Shown here piece after piece: positions 43,429 to 52,502 of a stretch of 64,000 nt of DNA. Source of the DNA: Caulobacterales bacterium (GTDB lineage: Bacteria; Pseudomonadota; Alphaproteobacteria; Caulobacterales; Parvularculaceae); contig JACKIL010000007.1 of NCBI GenBank assembly GCA_020638525.1, positions 62,001 to 126,000 of the forward strand, read 5' to 3'. Within the stretch, counting starts at the first letter, position 1; every line of letters starts with the position of its first letter. The notes below the pieces were generated by a model. The model was not told the origin of the DNA, made no database searches, and saw nothing but the letters and a program-made list of their open reading frames with translations. The position numbers and the translations under genes are program-made.

Positions 43429-43926
43429 ATGAGTCGAAGAATTCTGGCGGTCCTCCTCGTTATATCGGTGGGATTCAACCTTGCGTCGCTCAGTGGATAT
43501 TTTCTCTACCGACAAGTTCATAGCAAGCAGTATGGTATGTCCGATCTGCGAAAGGAGTTGAACCTGTCGCGGGCTGATGAGGCCCGGGTAATCGAACTGC
43601 GCAGATCCATGCGAGAAATCATGCGCCAGGCAAGCGACAGTCAGTCGGAATTGCAGATGCAGCTTACAGAGCTCATGTCGGAGAAGGCGTTTGATGATGC
43701 CGATCTTCAGCAAACAATTGCCCAGGTCACCAACGAACGGGGGCGGATCCAGCGTGAGGCGATTCGTCTTATCATTGATTTCCGCAATGATTTGTCACCG
43801 GCGGCCCGTGTTCAATTCAGCACAAAGGTTCGTGTCCCGGGATTTTCCTCGGAGCTTCTTGGAATCTCGCCTCTAACAACCCGTTCTTGCATCGGCAGGT
43901 CGGCGGAGTCCGATAGTCCGGAATGA
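43429..43926 (+). CDS. Periplasmic CnrX/ZraP-like sensor protein
   Basis: The 165-residue protein has an N-terminal membrane anchor (about 5-26) and a helical-hairpin periplasmic domain: LRKELNLSRADEARVIELRR, MREIMRQASDSQSELQMQLTEL, then AIRLIIDFRNDLSPAARVQF. This matches the heavy-metal-resistance/CnrX/Spy-like group that holds anti-sigma proteins in check. The CnrX metal-binding His residues are not obvious, so the signal need not be a metal. A GAGGAGG ribosome site precedes it. Confidence 0.7.
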   Translation: MSRRILAVLLVISVGFNLASLSGYFLYRQVHSKQYGMSDLRKELNLSRADEARVIELRRSMREIMRQASDSQSELQMQLTELMSEKAFDDADLQQTIAQVTNERGRIQREAIRLIIDFRNDLSPAARVQFSTKVRVPGFSSELLGISPLTTRSCIGRSAESDSPE

Positions 43927-44289
43927 GTGAATTCATGAATTCTGAAAAAGCGTAAAGGCCGACGCCAAAAAACGTCCAATCGCGAAATCGACGCCTCTCA
44001 CATTAGCGGTGCCATCATAGGAAGATTATCGAAGAGCCGATAGGGCGCCGCGCGTGTAAGGGCGCATCGGATAATCGCTCGTGAAGGTGGCGTGACGGTC
44101 AGGCAAGTCAGCGCGAGACGCCGGCTGAACGCTAGCATGCTGGACTCTGCGCGGCAGTCGAGCGCCCTTATCTCTGTAAGCGAACCTATGCTTCCGCGTT
44201 GAAGCGTAGTCCATCGGTCTCGGCTGGGGATGTTTCCGTTTGGCGCCGCGTATAACGGTCAACGGCATTCTTTCAGGAGCAATTGACCG
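43927..44289. other. Intergenic region before the propeller genes
   Basis: No convincing gene is seen in these 363 bp on either strand. A minus-strand frame of 80 codons (44026-44268) is basic and lacks family features. The last part likely holds the promoter for the gene at 44290, whose ribosome site is CAGGAG. Confidence 0.4.
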
Positions 44290-45852
44290 ATGGCGAGAGA
44301 CTACCCGAATACGCCAGAGACAGCCAAGCTGGGCCCTAAGCTCGACGTCGCAGGCCTGGTGTTCGCAGCCTATGCCTTGCTACTTGCAGCGTGCAGCGGC
44401 GACGGCGGTGACGTCGATTCGCCGCCGCCAGTCTACTTCCGTGTGGACGTTAGCCTTACTGGCGCGGGAACAGCCTCTCCCAAGACCCAACAGGTTCAAC
44501 AAGGCACCACCGCGAGTATTTCGTTGTTGGCCGATTCAGGCCAGCGAATAGGAGCCGCCAGCGGTTGCGGCGGCACGTTGAATAACGCCACGTATACGAC
44601 TGCGCCGATATACAGCAATTGCACTGTGAAAGTAGAGTTTATCGCCGATACGGTCGTTTTCGACTGCAGTGGCGCAAATTGCTCTGAAATCCTCCTGTTT
44701 CATGATCCTGCGGCGACAATGCCGGGCGGAATGCCCAGTCCGTTCCGAGGATACGCAGACGCCAGCGTGCGGAAGGATCCGACGACCGGCGAGTTCTGGA
44801 TGGCCTATTCGTGGCCCCATCTGAATTCGTATTTTGATGTCGGTAGTCAACAGTATTACCAGGTGGCAGGCGTCGATATCCATCTGGCGCATAGTTTTAA
44901 CGGCGGCGCAAATGGCAGCTGGCAGAGCGGCATCGCCGGAAATGCGCTTTGGGCTGCGCACCCAGCCACCGATCTTGGGGCCAGTGGCGTGTCCGGCTAC
45001 ACCGACTACGAAGTAGCCAATCTTCTCCCGGTGAAAAATGCAGACAACAGTGTCACATGGTATGGTGTGCGCCTGGCGTATTTTGTGACTCCCAAAGACA
45101 ACCCGCTTGGCGGAAAATTCGACTGCTTCACGCCAGACGGATGCGAGCGACCAAATGATAGTTTCCGGCTCGAAATTAGCCGCGCCGATTCGCCTCCTGA
45201 ACTTGCAAACGCAGAATCGGCAGTCCTGGGCGGCGCAATAACATCGGCCAATTGGGGCGTTAACACGAACTTAGCTGCATTGCCCGAAGCTGATAGCAGT
45301 AATCTGGATAAATGTATGTGGTGGAACGAGCCCGCGCTCTATCACGAAGGCGCAACTCTTTATCTCGTCGCTCGTTGTATGGCGTTTGCAGGGCCGTTGC
45401 CGGATCTGTCTGAATTCGACTTGATGGTATTCGCGACCGAGCCCGAAGGTAAGGCGGTTGGTGAATGGGCTTGGCGTCACGTTGGTAGATTGACGGATGC
45501 GCAGGACGCGTCGGCGCTCGGGGGCGAGGGGCTGACGCAGGCCGACATTATGATCGGAAGCCAGGGACAACTGCTCATGATAGTCACACCGGACAGCTGG
45601 AATAGTGGTTTCGTCCATCACAATTGCCAGGCTGTCGAGCTTGAGTCGATTGATCCACCGATTATCAAGCGCGACAGAGGCGAGATACGCGTTTGGTCGC
45701 TGATAACCGCCTCGGACCAATCCGGTTTGGGAAATGGCTCGTGCACATATGAGGCGGCGTCATCGGCCGGCATCGTTATGGCGAAGCGTGTCTTTGACGA
45801 TCCGCAGGCGGCGCTTGTGTCGGCCCTTTATCAGACCGGTATTATGCCGTGA
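44290..45852 (+). CDS. Lipoprotein with InlB-like repeat and beta-propeller-like domain (paralogue 1)
   Basis: The 520-residue protein has a lipobox-like LLAAC (C35) after a hydrophobic segment. A ~65-residue bacterial-repeat domain (about 48-115) carries SLTGAGTASPKTQQVQQGTT and ASGCGGTLNNATYTTAPIYSNCTV. The ~400-residue C-terminal domain has propeller-like strands: SPFRGYADASVRKDP, WMAYSWPHL, HLAHSFNGG, MWWNEPALYHEGATLYLVAR and GGEGLTQADI. The next gene is a paralogue of that domain. Sialidase or glycosidase-like binding is possible, not shown. Confidence 0.72.
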   Translation: MARDYPNTPETAKLGPKLDVAGLVFAAYALLLAACSGDGGDVDSPPPVYFRVDVSLTGAGTASPKTQQVQQGTTASISLLADSGQRIGAASGCGGTLNNATYTTAPIYSNCTVKVEFIADTVVFDCSGANCSEILLFHDPAATMPGGMPSPFRGYADASVRKDPTTGEFWMAYSWPHLNSYFDVGSQQYYQVAGVDIHLAHSFNGGANGSWQSGIAGNALWAAHPATDLGASGVSGYTDYEVANLLPVKNADNSVTWYGVRLAYFVTPKDNPLGGKFDCFTPDGCERPNDSFRLEISRADSPPELANAESAVLGGAITSANWGVNTNLAALPEADSSNLDKCMWWNEPALYHEGATLYLVARCMAFAGPLPDLSEFDLMVFATEPEGKAVGEWAWRHVGRLTDAQDASALGGEGLTQADIMIGSQGQLLMIVTPDSWNSGFVHHNCQAVELESIDPPIIKRDRGEIRVWSLITASDQSGLGNGSCTYEAASSAGIVMAKRVFDDPQAALVSALYQTGIMP

Positions 45853-45993
45853 GCGTCCTTGGTTCGCTTCGCCTTTCAGGCGCGCGTTCCGCCATCACCG
45901 TATTGCAAAGTTTGCGAGGCAATTTGAAGCGAAGGAATCTTACGCAGTCTTCGTATAATTGGAAACCGCTATTGAGAGGAGCGCAAAGTAGCC

Positions 45994-47271
45994 ATGGAAA
46001 GCATGTTGAGGAATACGGTCATTTGTTTTGCTGTCGTTTTTGCTGTGGCCGCAGGGGCGGCAGCGGAATTGCAGCCTTTCCTGAGCAGGATCGGCGTCGA
46101 TTGCAGCGCGGCGAAGTGTCCGGAGCTTACTGTTCTGGGAGATTCCTATGCAACGCTTCCCAACGGAAAGCTCAGTCCATTTCGTGGTTTCGCCGACGCA
46201 GTTCTGCGACAGGATCCGACAGTCAATGACAAGATCCACCTCGCATATTCATGGCCTCATCTTGAAAGCGTCACCGCCAGCAGCAAGCCGCATCGCGGGG
46301 GCAGGAAGGGCCGCGGATTTACTCCGTCAGTTGAGACTCACTACGCTGTGAGCGAGGATGGCGGGCGTTCTTTCAAATTTGTGGAAGTGCTGTGGCGGCC
46401 GCAGCCAGCCACCGACCCGAATACAGGCGCACACGGACATATTGCTGTGGAGACTCCGAATATCCTACCTGTCGAACGTAACGGCGACGTCATATGGTAT
46501 GGTGCGAGGCTGGAATATTTTCTTCCTAACAAGGGCGCCTATAAAGATAGGCCGCTGAATTCTTTCCGCATCGCAGTTATGGAGGGGCCGTCGCCGACAT
46601 CCTTCGATGAGCGGCAAGCCGCCCATCTTGGAGCTGCCGTGACCGATGCAGCCTGGGCCGACCTGGACTTGACGGAACTTGCGGCGCAAACGCGTCGATG
46701 CACAATCTGGAACGAGCCTGCGCTCGCCTATGACAATGGCGAGCTGTTTCTGGCGCTCAGCTGTCAAGCGTTCTCGAAGAAAGGCCCGGTCATGGAACAG
46801 AATAAACTTGTCTTGTTCGCGACTCGCCCCAACGGCGCGCCGCGCGACTGGGTTTGGCGCTTCGCCGGCACGCTAGCTGGAGCATCTGAGGCGCATGAAT
46901 TGGGCGGAGAGCGCCTGACGCAAATAGAGCTGGCGAAAGGCCAGACCGGCGAATGGCTGGCGATCATGACGCCCGACAATTGGGATGCGAAATCGAAAGA
47001 CTTCGTGCATCTAGGATGTGTAGTCGTTGCTATCGAATCCCTCACTGACGCCCGTCTTTCTCGAACGGAAAGCGGGGTGCTCGACATTCGGGCTAGTCTA
47101 TCTCCGCGCGCAGATGGCGGCGGCGATACGGGCGCGTGCGCTTATGACCGGAACTCAGCTACGGGCTTGCTCATCGGCTGGCGAATGAAGGAAGGCGCGA
47201 ACGCCAGTTCGGGTGGGGGACGGCAATCGACGCTCACCATGAGCCAGAAGATCACTGCTTTGCATCCTTGA
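45994..47271 (+). CDS. Secreted beta-propeller-like protein (paralogue 2)
   Basis: The 425-residue protein has a signal peptide (ending GAAA-EL) and directly the same propeller-like domain as the gene before it. Matching blocks in the same order are SPFRGFADAVLRQDP, LAYSWPHLES, HYAVSEDGGRSFKFVEVLW (an Asp-box-like SxDGGxSF), IWNEPALAYDNGELFLALS, GGERLTQIEL and IMTPDNWD. The InlB-like repeat is absent. The Asp-box motif supports a sialidase-type propeller, but no catalytic residues can be assigned. AGAGGAG precedes the start. Confidence 0.72.
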   Translation: MESMLRNTVICFAVVFAVAAGAAAELQPFLSRIGVDCSAAKCPELTVLGDSYATLPNGKLSPFRGFADAVLRQDPTVNDKIHLAYSWPHLESVTASSKPHRGGRKGRGFTPSVETHYAVSEDGGRSFKFVEVLWRPQPATDPNTGAHGHIAVETPNILPVERNGDVIWYGARLEYFLPNKGAYKDRPLNSFRIAVMEGPSPTSFDERQAAHLGAAVTDAAWADLDLTELAAQTRRCTIWNEPALAYDNGELFLALSCQAFSKKGPVMEQNKLVLFATRPNGAPRDWVWRFAGTLAGASEAHELGGERLTQIELAKGQTGEWLAIMTPDNWDAKSKDFVHLGCVVVAIESLTDARLSRTESGVLDIRASLSPRADGGGDTGACAYDRNSATGLLIGWRMKEGANASSGGGRQSTLTMSQKITALHP

Positions 47272-47749
47272 TCTTAACGATCCCGACAGATCACCCAGTT
47301 GTCCTTGCGTCTATCGCCCGGGCTTACAGGAAAGGCTTACCGAAGGGTGCGTTGGAATCGTGCGGCTCCGGGTAACCTACTGGTACTGCAATGCCATTAC
47401 TCGGACTTTCATGACTATCCGCCGCCCGTGGTTGATTCTGGTCTTGGCCGACGTCGTGGAAGTTATGGCGAATTGCAGTGGTTTGCCGACTAGCCAGCGC
47501 TGATGATGAATGAGCATGGATCATGTTATACGCAGCATCGTCACAGGAATCGCGCCTTCGAGGGGGCTGGATAGCCACATGGGATTTCGGATGGCGCGTG
47601 CGTCGGATGTTTCGGGGGTTGAGATACGTTCGTTTTCGCTACGAGAACTTTCGTGAGGAGCAAGAGCTTCTTCTCACTACTGCGACGAGGTTTTCTCGCC
47701 GCTAGGGTTTGCATGAATTGCTGCAACAGCGCTTCGCAGGAGATCTTCA
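47272..47749. other. Non-coding or decayed stretch
   Basis: These 478 bp carry only short frames (up to about 84 codons) on both strands, with no ribosome sites, family motifs or steady codon use. I see no gene, RNA or repeat here. Confidence 0.4.
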
Positions 47750-48169
47750 ATGAGGGGCCAACGCATTTTGCTCGGCGCCTGTGCGTTCCTTTGCCTCTCC
47801 ATACAAATGGCTGAGGCCTATGAGCCGCCGGAAACCTATATTCAAGGGCTCGTTACCTCGTGGATCAAACGGCCGGAACACCGCACTGCTTTGGGATTTG
47901 CGCTCTCGGCTGCCTTCGTCGAATGGCCGGAGATTTTTTTGCGGACCCTTGATCAGAGCCCGAGCGTTTTTTCCGAATGGCACCACTCGATATGCGAGAG
48001 CACCTATCAGTGGATGGATGCTTCGGAGCCGGGCCGGGGACCGCAAACGCTGGAAATGGTCGTGGGGACCGCGAAGAATTGGCAAAGCGAGGAGTACGGC
48101 GCATTGCTTGTCGCTATAATCCACTCGGCTAAACGTTGCGACGCTAAGGGCGAAATCGTTTCACACTGA
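47750..48169 (+). CDS. Small secreted protein of unknown function
   Basis: The 139-residue protein has a signal peptide (about 1-23, ending AEA-YE) and a helical mature domain with YIQGLVTSWIKRPEHRTALGF, WHHSICESTYQWMDAS and a late SAKRCDAKG; the two Cys may pair. No family is recognised. GGAG stands 8 bp before the ATG. Base composition is less GC-rich than the conserved chromosome. Confidence 0.6.
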   Translation: MRGQRILLGACAFLCLSIQMAEAYEPPETYIQGLVTSWIKRPEHRTALGFALSAAFVEWPEIFLRTLDQSPSVFSEWHHSICESTYQWMDASEPGRGPQTLEMVVGTAKNWQSEEYGALLVAIIHSAKRCDAKGEIVSH

Positions 48170-48275
48170 ATATTTTTCCTGGCTAGCGAACATCCTGTTG
48201 AGCAATGCAGATCAAAGCAATTGAATGTTCTCGTTAATAGCATACTTCGTGGATCCCACGTGCTAGGAGTAATTG

Positions 48276-48767
48276 ATGGCAGGCGAGCCGTTGTTGCGCA
48301 GGAACGTTGCCGGATTCGTCTTCGTGGAAGACAATGAGCCGCCGCAAGCGCCAAAAAACTTACGGAATTCATACGAGGCGGCAACACTGGCGATTGCGAA
48401 CACCGCGGACATACCAGTTCTTCAGTTGCGCGGCGCTGATCTGCGCAAGCTTCTCGCGGAAGAAGCCGTCTTGTCGCGCATCGCCGAGCTGAAACGTCGC
48501 GTCCTTCTGCTCGCCGGCGGGTTGCTCGAAGGCGCCGTGACGCAAATTGCTCTGAGCGCCCTTGTCGAAGGCTTCGACGTATTCGTCGCCGCAGATCTCG
48601 TCTGGACTGTTGAGCCCGGGCGCGAGCCGCTCTTCTTCGATCGCATCACCCATAGTTGCGGCCATGTCCTCACTCGCCGCCAGGTCCTCCTCGAACTCCT
48701 TGCGCAAGAGAAAGACGTGGAAAAGCGAGAACGGCTTCAGGCTTTACTTACGGGCGCCGCCGGCTGA
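48276..48767 (+). CDS. Isochorismatase-fold protein lacking the catalytic Cys
   Basis: The 163-residue protein contains the second half of the cysteine-hydrolase fold: RRVLLLAGGLLEGAVTQIAL with SALVEGFDVFVAADLVWT, then RITHSCGHVLTRRQVLLELL. In active isochorismatases and nicotinamidases the helix begins T/E-x-C-V, but here it is EGAV, so the nucleophile is Ala. The N-terminal Asp/Lys part is not recognisable. It may be an inactive homologue with a binding role, or a decayed gene. GGAG precedes the ATG. Confidence 0.6.
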   Translation: MAGEPLLRRNVAGFVFVEDNEPPQAPKNLRNSYEAATLAIANTADIPVLQLRGADLRKLLAEEAVLSRIAELKRRVLLLAGGLLEGAVTQIALSALVEGFDVFVAADLVWTVEPGREPLFFDRITHSCGHVLTRRQVLLELLAQEKDVEKRERLQALLTGAAG

Positions 48768-48847
48768 CGCCGGCCGGGCTGGCGGGCTTCGCCCCAAGCC
48801 GAACGGAGAATTCGTCTCGGCCTTACGGCGCTCATCCCTGGCGCGGG

Positions 48848-48896
48848 CCGGCCCTTTCGGGCCGGATAAGGTCGGCGCGGGACAGGCCCCGCGCCG
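48848..48896 (+). promoter_or_regulatory. Two tandem strong hairpins in the ardA leader
   Basis: CCGGCCC-TTTC-GGGCCGG (48848-48865) is followed by CGGCGCGGG-N6-CCCGCGCCG (48873-48896), both perfect. They lie in a 355-bp GC-rich gap (48768-49122) ahead of ardA with no credible gene. They may attenuate or terminate transcription entering ardA, or form a single-strand promoter on conjugative entry as known for some ardA leaders; that is inference. Confidence 0.5.
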
Positions 48897-49122
48897 GCTT
48901 TGTTGGTGCTTTCCCGAGCAGGCGGGGGTCGTGCGGACGGCCGGCTTGCCCGAGGGCGCCGTCCGCGCAAGGGGCCGGGTCTTTATTCGTTTGAAATCAT
49001 TCCGAAGCTTCCTACCTGGCGCCCCTTGGCGCGTCCGGCTGACGCCCTCGGGCCGCCTTCCTTCCGCCGCCCACCCCCGCCTGCCGGGGAAAGGCGCGGC
49101 GGATCAGAGAGGGAGGCGAGCC

Positions 49123-49692
49123 ATGAGCGAAAACCATCAGACGGCGGAGCAAGCGGAGAGCGCGAGCGCGAGAAAGACGCAGGGCGAAGCCCCGCGCATC
49201 TATGCGGCGTGTCTTGCAAGCTACAATGCCGGCATTCTGCACGGCCGCTGGATCGAGGTGACCGACCCGGACGAGATGGTCGAGGCTGTCGCCGCCATGC
49301 TGGCCGCAAGCCCGGAGACCGGCGCCGAGGAATGGGCGATCCACGATTACGAAGGCTTCGATGGCGCCGAACTTTCCGAATATGCGGGACTCGAAAAGAC
49401 CTGCGCCCTCGCGGCGTTCATCGACGAGCACGGGCCCCTCGCCGGAAAACTCGTCGCGCATTTCTGCGGCGACTTGGACGAGGCCCGCGCCGCGATGGAG
49501 GACTACGCAGGCGAATATAAAAGCCTCGAAGACTTCGCATACGAGTTTACCGAACAGACCGGCGTCAAAATCCCCGAGAGCCTCGCTAACTATATCGATT
49601 ACGAAACCATGGGCCGCGACTTCGAACTTGGCGGCGACATCTTCACTATAGAGACGGGCGTCGAGGAAGTTCACATCTTCTGGTCGCGGTAA
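49123..49692 (+). CDS. ardA: Antirestriction protein ArdA
   Basis: ArdA mimics B-form DNA to inhibit type I restriction enzymes and protect incoming DNA. The 189-residue protein is strongly acidic and has the family order: PRIYAACLASYNAGILHGRWIEV, a WAIHDYEGFDGAELSEY block, LAAFIDEHG, and a late DYETMGRDFELGGDIFTIE. The start at 49123 follows GAGGGAGG; the frame is open far upstream through the hairpin leader, which is not coding. Confidence 0.94.
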   Translation: MSENHQTAEQAESASARKTQGEAPRIYAACLASYNAGILHGRWIEVTDPDEMVEAVAAMLAASPETGAEEWAIHDYEGFDGAELSEYAGLEKTCALAAFIDEHGPLAGKLVAHFCGDLDEARAAMEDYAGEYKSLEDFAYEFTEQTGVKIPESLANYIDYETMGRDFELGGDIFTIETGVEEVHIFWSR

Positions 49693-49697
49693 CCGCC

Positions 49698-49892
49698 ATG
49701 GCGCGCTTCGAGGCAAGACCCAGAGAGGACGGACGCGGCCCTTATCGCTGGTCCCCGGTCGTCAAAACCCCGCGCGGCTTCGCGCAAGCGACAATCTACC
49801 GCCAGATCGGTGACGAGCTTGACGAAACGGAAGCGAAAGGCCTCGCCGAGCTCTGCGCCCTTCAGGGCTTTCAGTTGCGCAGATGCCAGTAA
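49698..49892 (+). CDS. Small basic protein of the conjugative element
   Basis: A 64-residue protein starts 5 bp after ardA. It has a core with PYRWSPVVKTPRGFAQATIYRQIGDELDETEA and a short basic end. I recognise no family, but the spacing and codon use match its neighbours. It probably belongs to the ardA transcript. Confidence 0.5.
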   Translation: MARFEARPREDGRGPYRWSPVVKTPRGFAQATIYRQIGDELDETEAKGLAELCALQGFQLRRCQ

Positions 49893-49933
49893 CGAATTTT
49901 CTGAACTTTTCATACCGTAAAGGAGGCCACGCC

Positions 49934-51688
49934 ATGACAAGACATCAATTGAAATATCTACCCATCGACGAGATGAAAGTCTCGAAACTCAATATGCGTT
50001 ACGGACGGAAGCCGCCCAATGTGGACGACATCTATCCGTCCGTCCTCAAATCCGGCGTACTCGAAACCATGCTCGTACGCCGCGAGGGCGATCATTGGGG
50101 CGTCGTCGCCGGACGCCGCCGCCTTTTCGCCCTGCGCAAGAAGCAGGATGAGACGGGCAAGCCGCAGACCGGCCCTTGCGCGATCATGAGCGAGGGCGAT
50201 GACGCCGCCGCCATGGAAGCCTCGCTCATCGAGAATATCGGCCATGAGCCCGCGACCGAGATGCAGCAATATGAAGCCTTCGGCAAACTCGCCAAGGAGG
50301 GAAGGTCCGTCGCTGGGATCGCCGATTATTTTGGCGTCGATGAAAAACAGGTGAAACGCATCCTCGCGCTCGCCGGGCTCATCCCCGGCATTCGCAAACT
50401 CTATGCAGCGGAAGAGATCGACGGCGCGACAGTGCGCGCGCTCACCCTTGGGACGAAAGCGCAACAGGAGGAATGGCTGCGGCTCTTCAAGTCGGATGAC
50501 GAAACAGCGCCTTATGGGCGCCAGTGCCGGGCGTGGATCGCAGGTGGCGCCGCCATCACCGCCGACAAGGCGCTCTTTGATATCTTGGATTATGAGGGCG
50601 AAATCATCGGCGATCTCTTCGGCGAGTTCGGCGTCTTCGCGAGCGCCGACCAGTTCTGGGAAGCGCAGTCCCGCGAAATCGCCGCGCGCGTCGAGGCGTT
50701 TCGCGAAAAAGGGTGGCGCGATGTCAACGTTATGGAACGCGGGAAAATGTTCCATTCATGGGATCATGAAAAGCGCAGTCGCACGAAAGGCGGGCGCGTC
50801 TTCATCGAAATCCGCCATGACGGAAGCGTCGCGTTTCACGAAGGCTATGTGACGGGCGCGGAAGGTCGCCAGCTCGCCAAGAAAAAGACGGGAAAGGCTG
50901 GCGAAGGAAAGGCCCAATCCGTCCGCCCCGAAATGTCAGGCCCGATGTCGGATTATGTAAATCTCCATCGCCATGCGGCGGCGCGCGCCGAACTCATCGG
51001 GAAACCCGGCGTCGCCCTGCGCCTAATGATCGCTCACGCCATCGCGGGCTCTGCGCTCTGGACCGTGCGCGCCCATCAGGTCCGCACGGCGAAGGAAGCG
51101 ACGCGGGAAAGCGTTGAGACGGGCCCCGCAAGTTCGCAATTTGAAGAGACCCGCGTCGCTGTCGCCGGTCTCTTCACCAGCCATGGCGCGCGCTTCGAAG
51201 GCGTCGCCAATAACAGCGACGACTGGCGCCTTTGCGAAATCTTCGCCGCGCTTTTGAAAATGACCGATGAGGAACTCTTCGCCGTCGCGGCTGTGGTCAT
51301 GGGTGAAACCTTGGACGCAGGCAGCGCCGCTGTCGAGGCGGCGCTTCATGCAGTTGGCGGCGACCTCGCCCGCTGGTGGACGCCGGACGCAGCGTTCTTC
51401 GAGCTTCTGAAAGACAAGCGCGCCGTCAACGAGATGGTGAAGGAGGTAGCGGGCGCGACCGCCGCCAGCTCCGTTCTCGCCGATACCGCGAAAGCCCAGA
51501 AGGCTGTGATCCGCGAACGGCTCGCGAAACGCGATCAAGGCGCCGCGCCTTGGTTGCCCGGATGGCTGCAAAGACCGCCCCGCCGCTTTGTTGAAGGCGC
51601 GGCATGTCCGCCCGCCGATCAATGGGCCCGCATCGTGGCATTGTTCGGGGAGGACGAGTTGGAGGCGGCCCTCGAAGACGCCGCCTGA
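49934..51688 (+). CDS. Large ParB/RepB-like DNA-binding protein
   Basis: The 584-residue protein has a ParB-like N-terminal domain (about 5-105, with LPIDEMKVSKLNMRYGRKPP, GVLETMLVRR, VVAGRRRLFAL and SLIENIGHEPATEMQQYEAF) and an HTH (about 115-140, GRSVAGIADYFGVDEKQVKRI). A long unassigned helical C-terminus follows. Such proteins are standard in the maintenance module of alphaproteobacterial ICEs and plasmids. There is no ParA next to it. AAAGGAGG precedes the start. Confidence 0.9.
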   Translation: MTRHQLKYLPIDEMKVSKLNMRYGRKPPNVDDIYPSVLKSGVLETMLVRREGDHWGVVAGRRRLFALRKKQDETGKPQTGPCAIMSEGDDAAAMEASLIENIGHEPATEMQQYEAFGKLAKEGRSVAGIADYFGVDEKQVKRILALAGLIPGIRKLYAAEEIDGATVRALTLGTKAQQEEWLRLFKSDDETAPYGRQCRAWIAGGAAITADKALFDILDYEGEIIGDLFGEFGVFASADQFWEAQSREIAARVEAFREKGWRDVNVMERGKMFHSWDHEKRSRTKGGRVFIEIRHDGSVAFHEGYVTGAEGRQLAKKKTGKAGEGKAQSVRPEMSGPMSDYVNLHRHAAARAELIGKPGVALRLMIAHAIAGSALWTVRAHQVRTAKEATRESVETGPASSQFEETRVAVAGLFTSHGARFEGVANNSDDWRLCEIFAALLKMTDEELFAVAAVVMGETLDAGSAAVEAALHAVGGDLARWWTPDAAFFELLKDKRAVNEMVKEVAGATAASSVLADTAKAQKAVIRERLAKRDQGAAPWLPGWLQRPPRRFVEGAACPPADQWARIVALFGEDELEAALEDAA

Positions 51689-51740
51689 ATCCATCCCCCG
51701 GAGCCGCCGCAAGTCGCTTCCCATGCGGCGTCCCGAGAGG

Positions 51741-51776
51741 ACCGCCCGGCTTATGGGGCCGGGCGGTTTCCTTCTC
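51741..51776 (+). terminator. Terminator after the ParB-like gene
   Basis: CCGCCCGGC and GCCGGGCGG arms around a seven-base loop, then TTTCCTTCT. It lies about 55 bp after the stop. Confidence 0.8.
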
Positions 51777-52157
51777 CGCATTTTTGACGGGCGCAAAAGC
51801 GCGGCGTCATCCATCAGAGCGCTAAACGAACGCTGCGTTCGGGTTGCAAAAATATCCGCGTTGCAGCGCTCGCCTTCCTCTCCGTCATTCGCATTCATCC
51901 GGGCCAATGCCGGTCACGGCTTTTGGGACCTGGACGCGGTGGTCCCTTCGCGAAACCGTTGGGGCCGAAAAATTTCCCCGGCGTCTTCGACGCCTTCCTC
52001 GCGCAACAAATTTTTCGTCCCCGCCGGTGCCTCGCTGCGCTGCGCCCCCTCATGAAAGACATTCGGGGTTCGCGGGAGGGAGCCCCCGCATCCCTTCGGT
52101 CCGGCGTCGACGGGGCATTGGGCCTCGAAGACTTGAAAAACAAACGGAGATGAAAAC
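51777..52157. other. Leader region of the DUF736 gene
   Basis: No gene is convincing in these 381 bp. The stretch is GC-rich and includes several short self-complementary runs (for example GGGAGGGAGCCCCCGC near 52072). A GGAGATGAAAAC ribosome site leads the DUF736 start. It probably contains the promoter and regulatory leader of the next gene. Confidence 0.4.
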
Positions 52158-52478
52158 ATGGCGAACGCTCTTGGATATGTGAACGAAACCGAAGCCGGCT
52201 TCGAAGGCACGCTCTCGATGATGAGCCTCTCGGCGCCGATCCGCATCGTCAAGAATGCGGAGAAGGAAACCGACTCGCAGCCCGACTACCGGGTCTACGC
52301 CGGACGCCGGGGCGCCGATATCGGCGGCGGCTGGATCAGAAAGGCGAAATCCTCGGGACGCGATTATGTCTCGCTGACCCTCGCCGATCCCGCTTTCGGT
52401 CGCAAAATTTACGCGAACCTTGCGCCCGTCAAAGGCGAGGATGGCCGCTGCGTCATCCTCTGGAACCCGCGCGATTAA
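52158..52478 (+). CDS. DUF736 family protein
   Basis: The 106-residue protein has the family pattern: LGYVNETEAGFEGTLSMMSL, I-R-I-V-K-N, PDYRVYAGRRGADIGGGWIRK and DYVSLTLADPAFGRKIYANL. DUF736 proteins are small beta-rich proteins found almost only on alphaproteobacterial conjugative elements; their role is not established. A strong terminator follows. Confidence 0.93.
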   Translation: MANALGYVNETEAGFEGTLSMMSLSAPIRIVKNAEKETDSQPDYRVYAGRRGADIGGGWIRKAKSSGRDYVSLTLADPAFGRKIYANLAPVKGEDGRCVILWNPRD

Positions 52479-52502
52479 GCTTAATCGCGAGGCTTAAGGT
52501 GG

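Noticed and set aside
44026..44268. Minus-strand 80-codon frame
   Set aside because: It is highly basic with no ribosome site, typical of an antisense chance frame in a gap.
48562..49122. Long upstream extension of the ardA frame
   Set aside because: It overlaps the isochorismatase-like gene in another frame and then runs through the hairpin leader; ArdA homology starts only after 49123.
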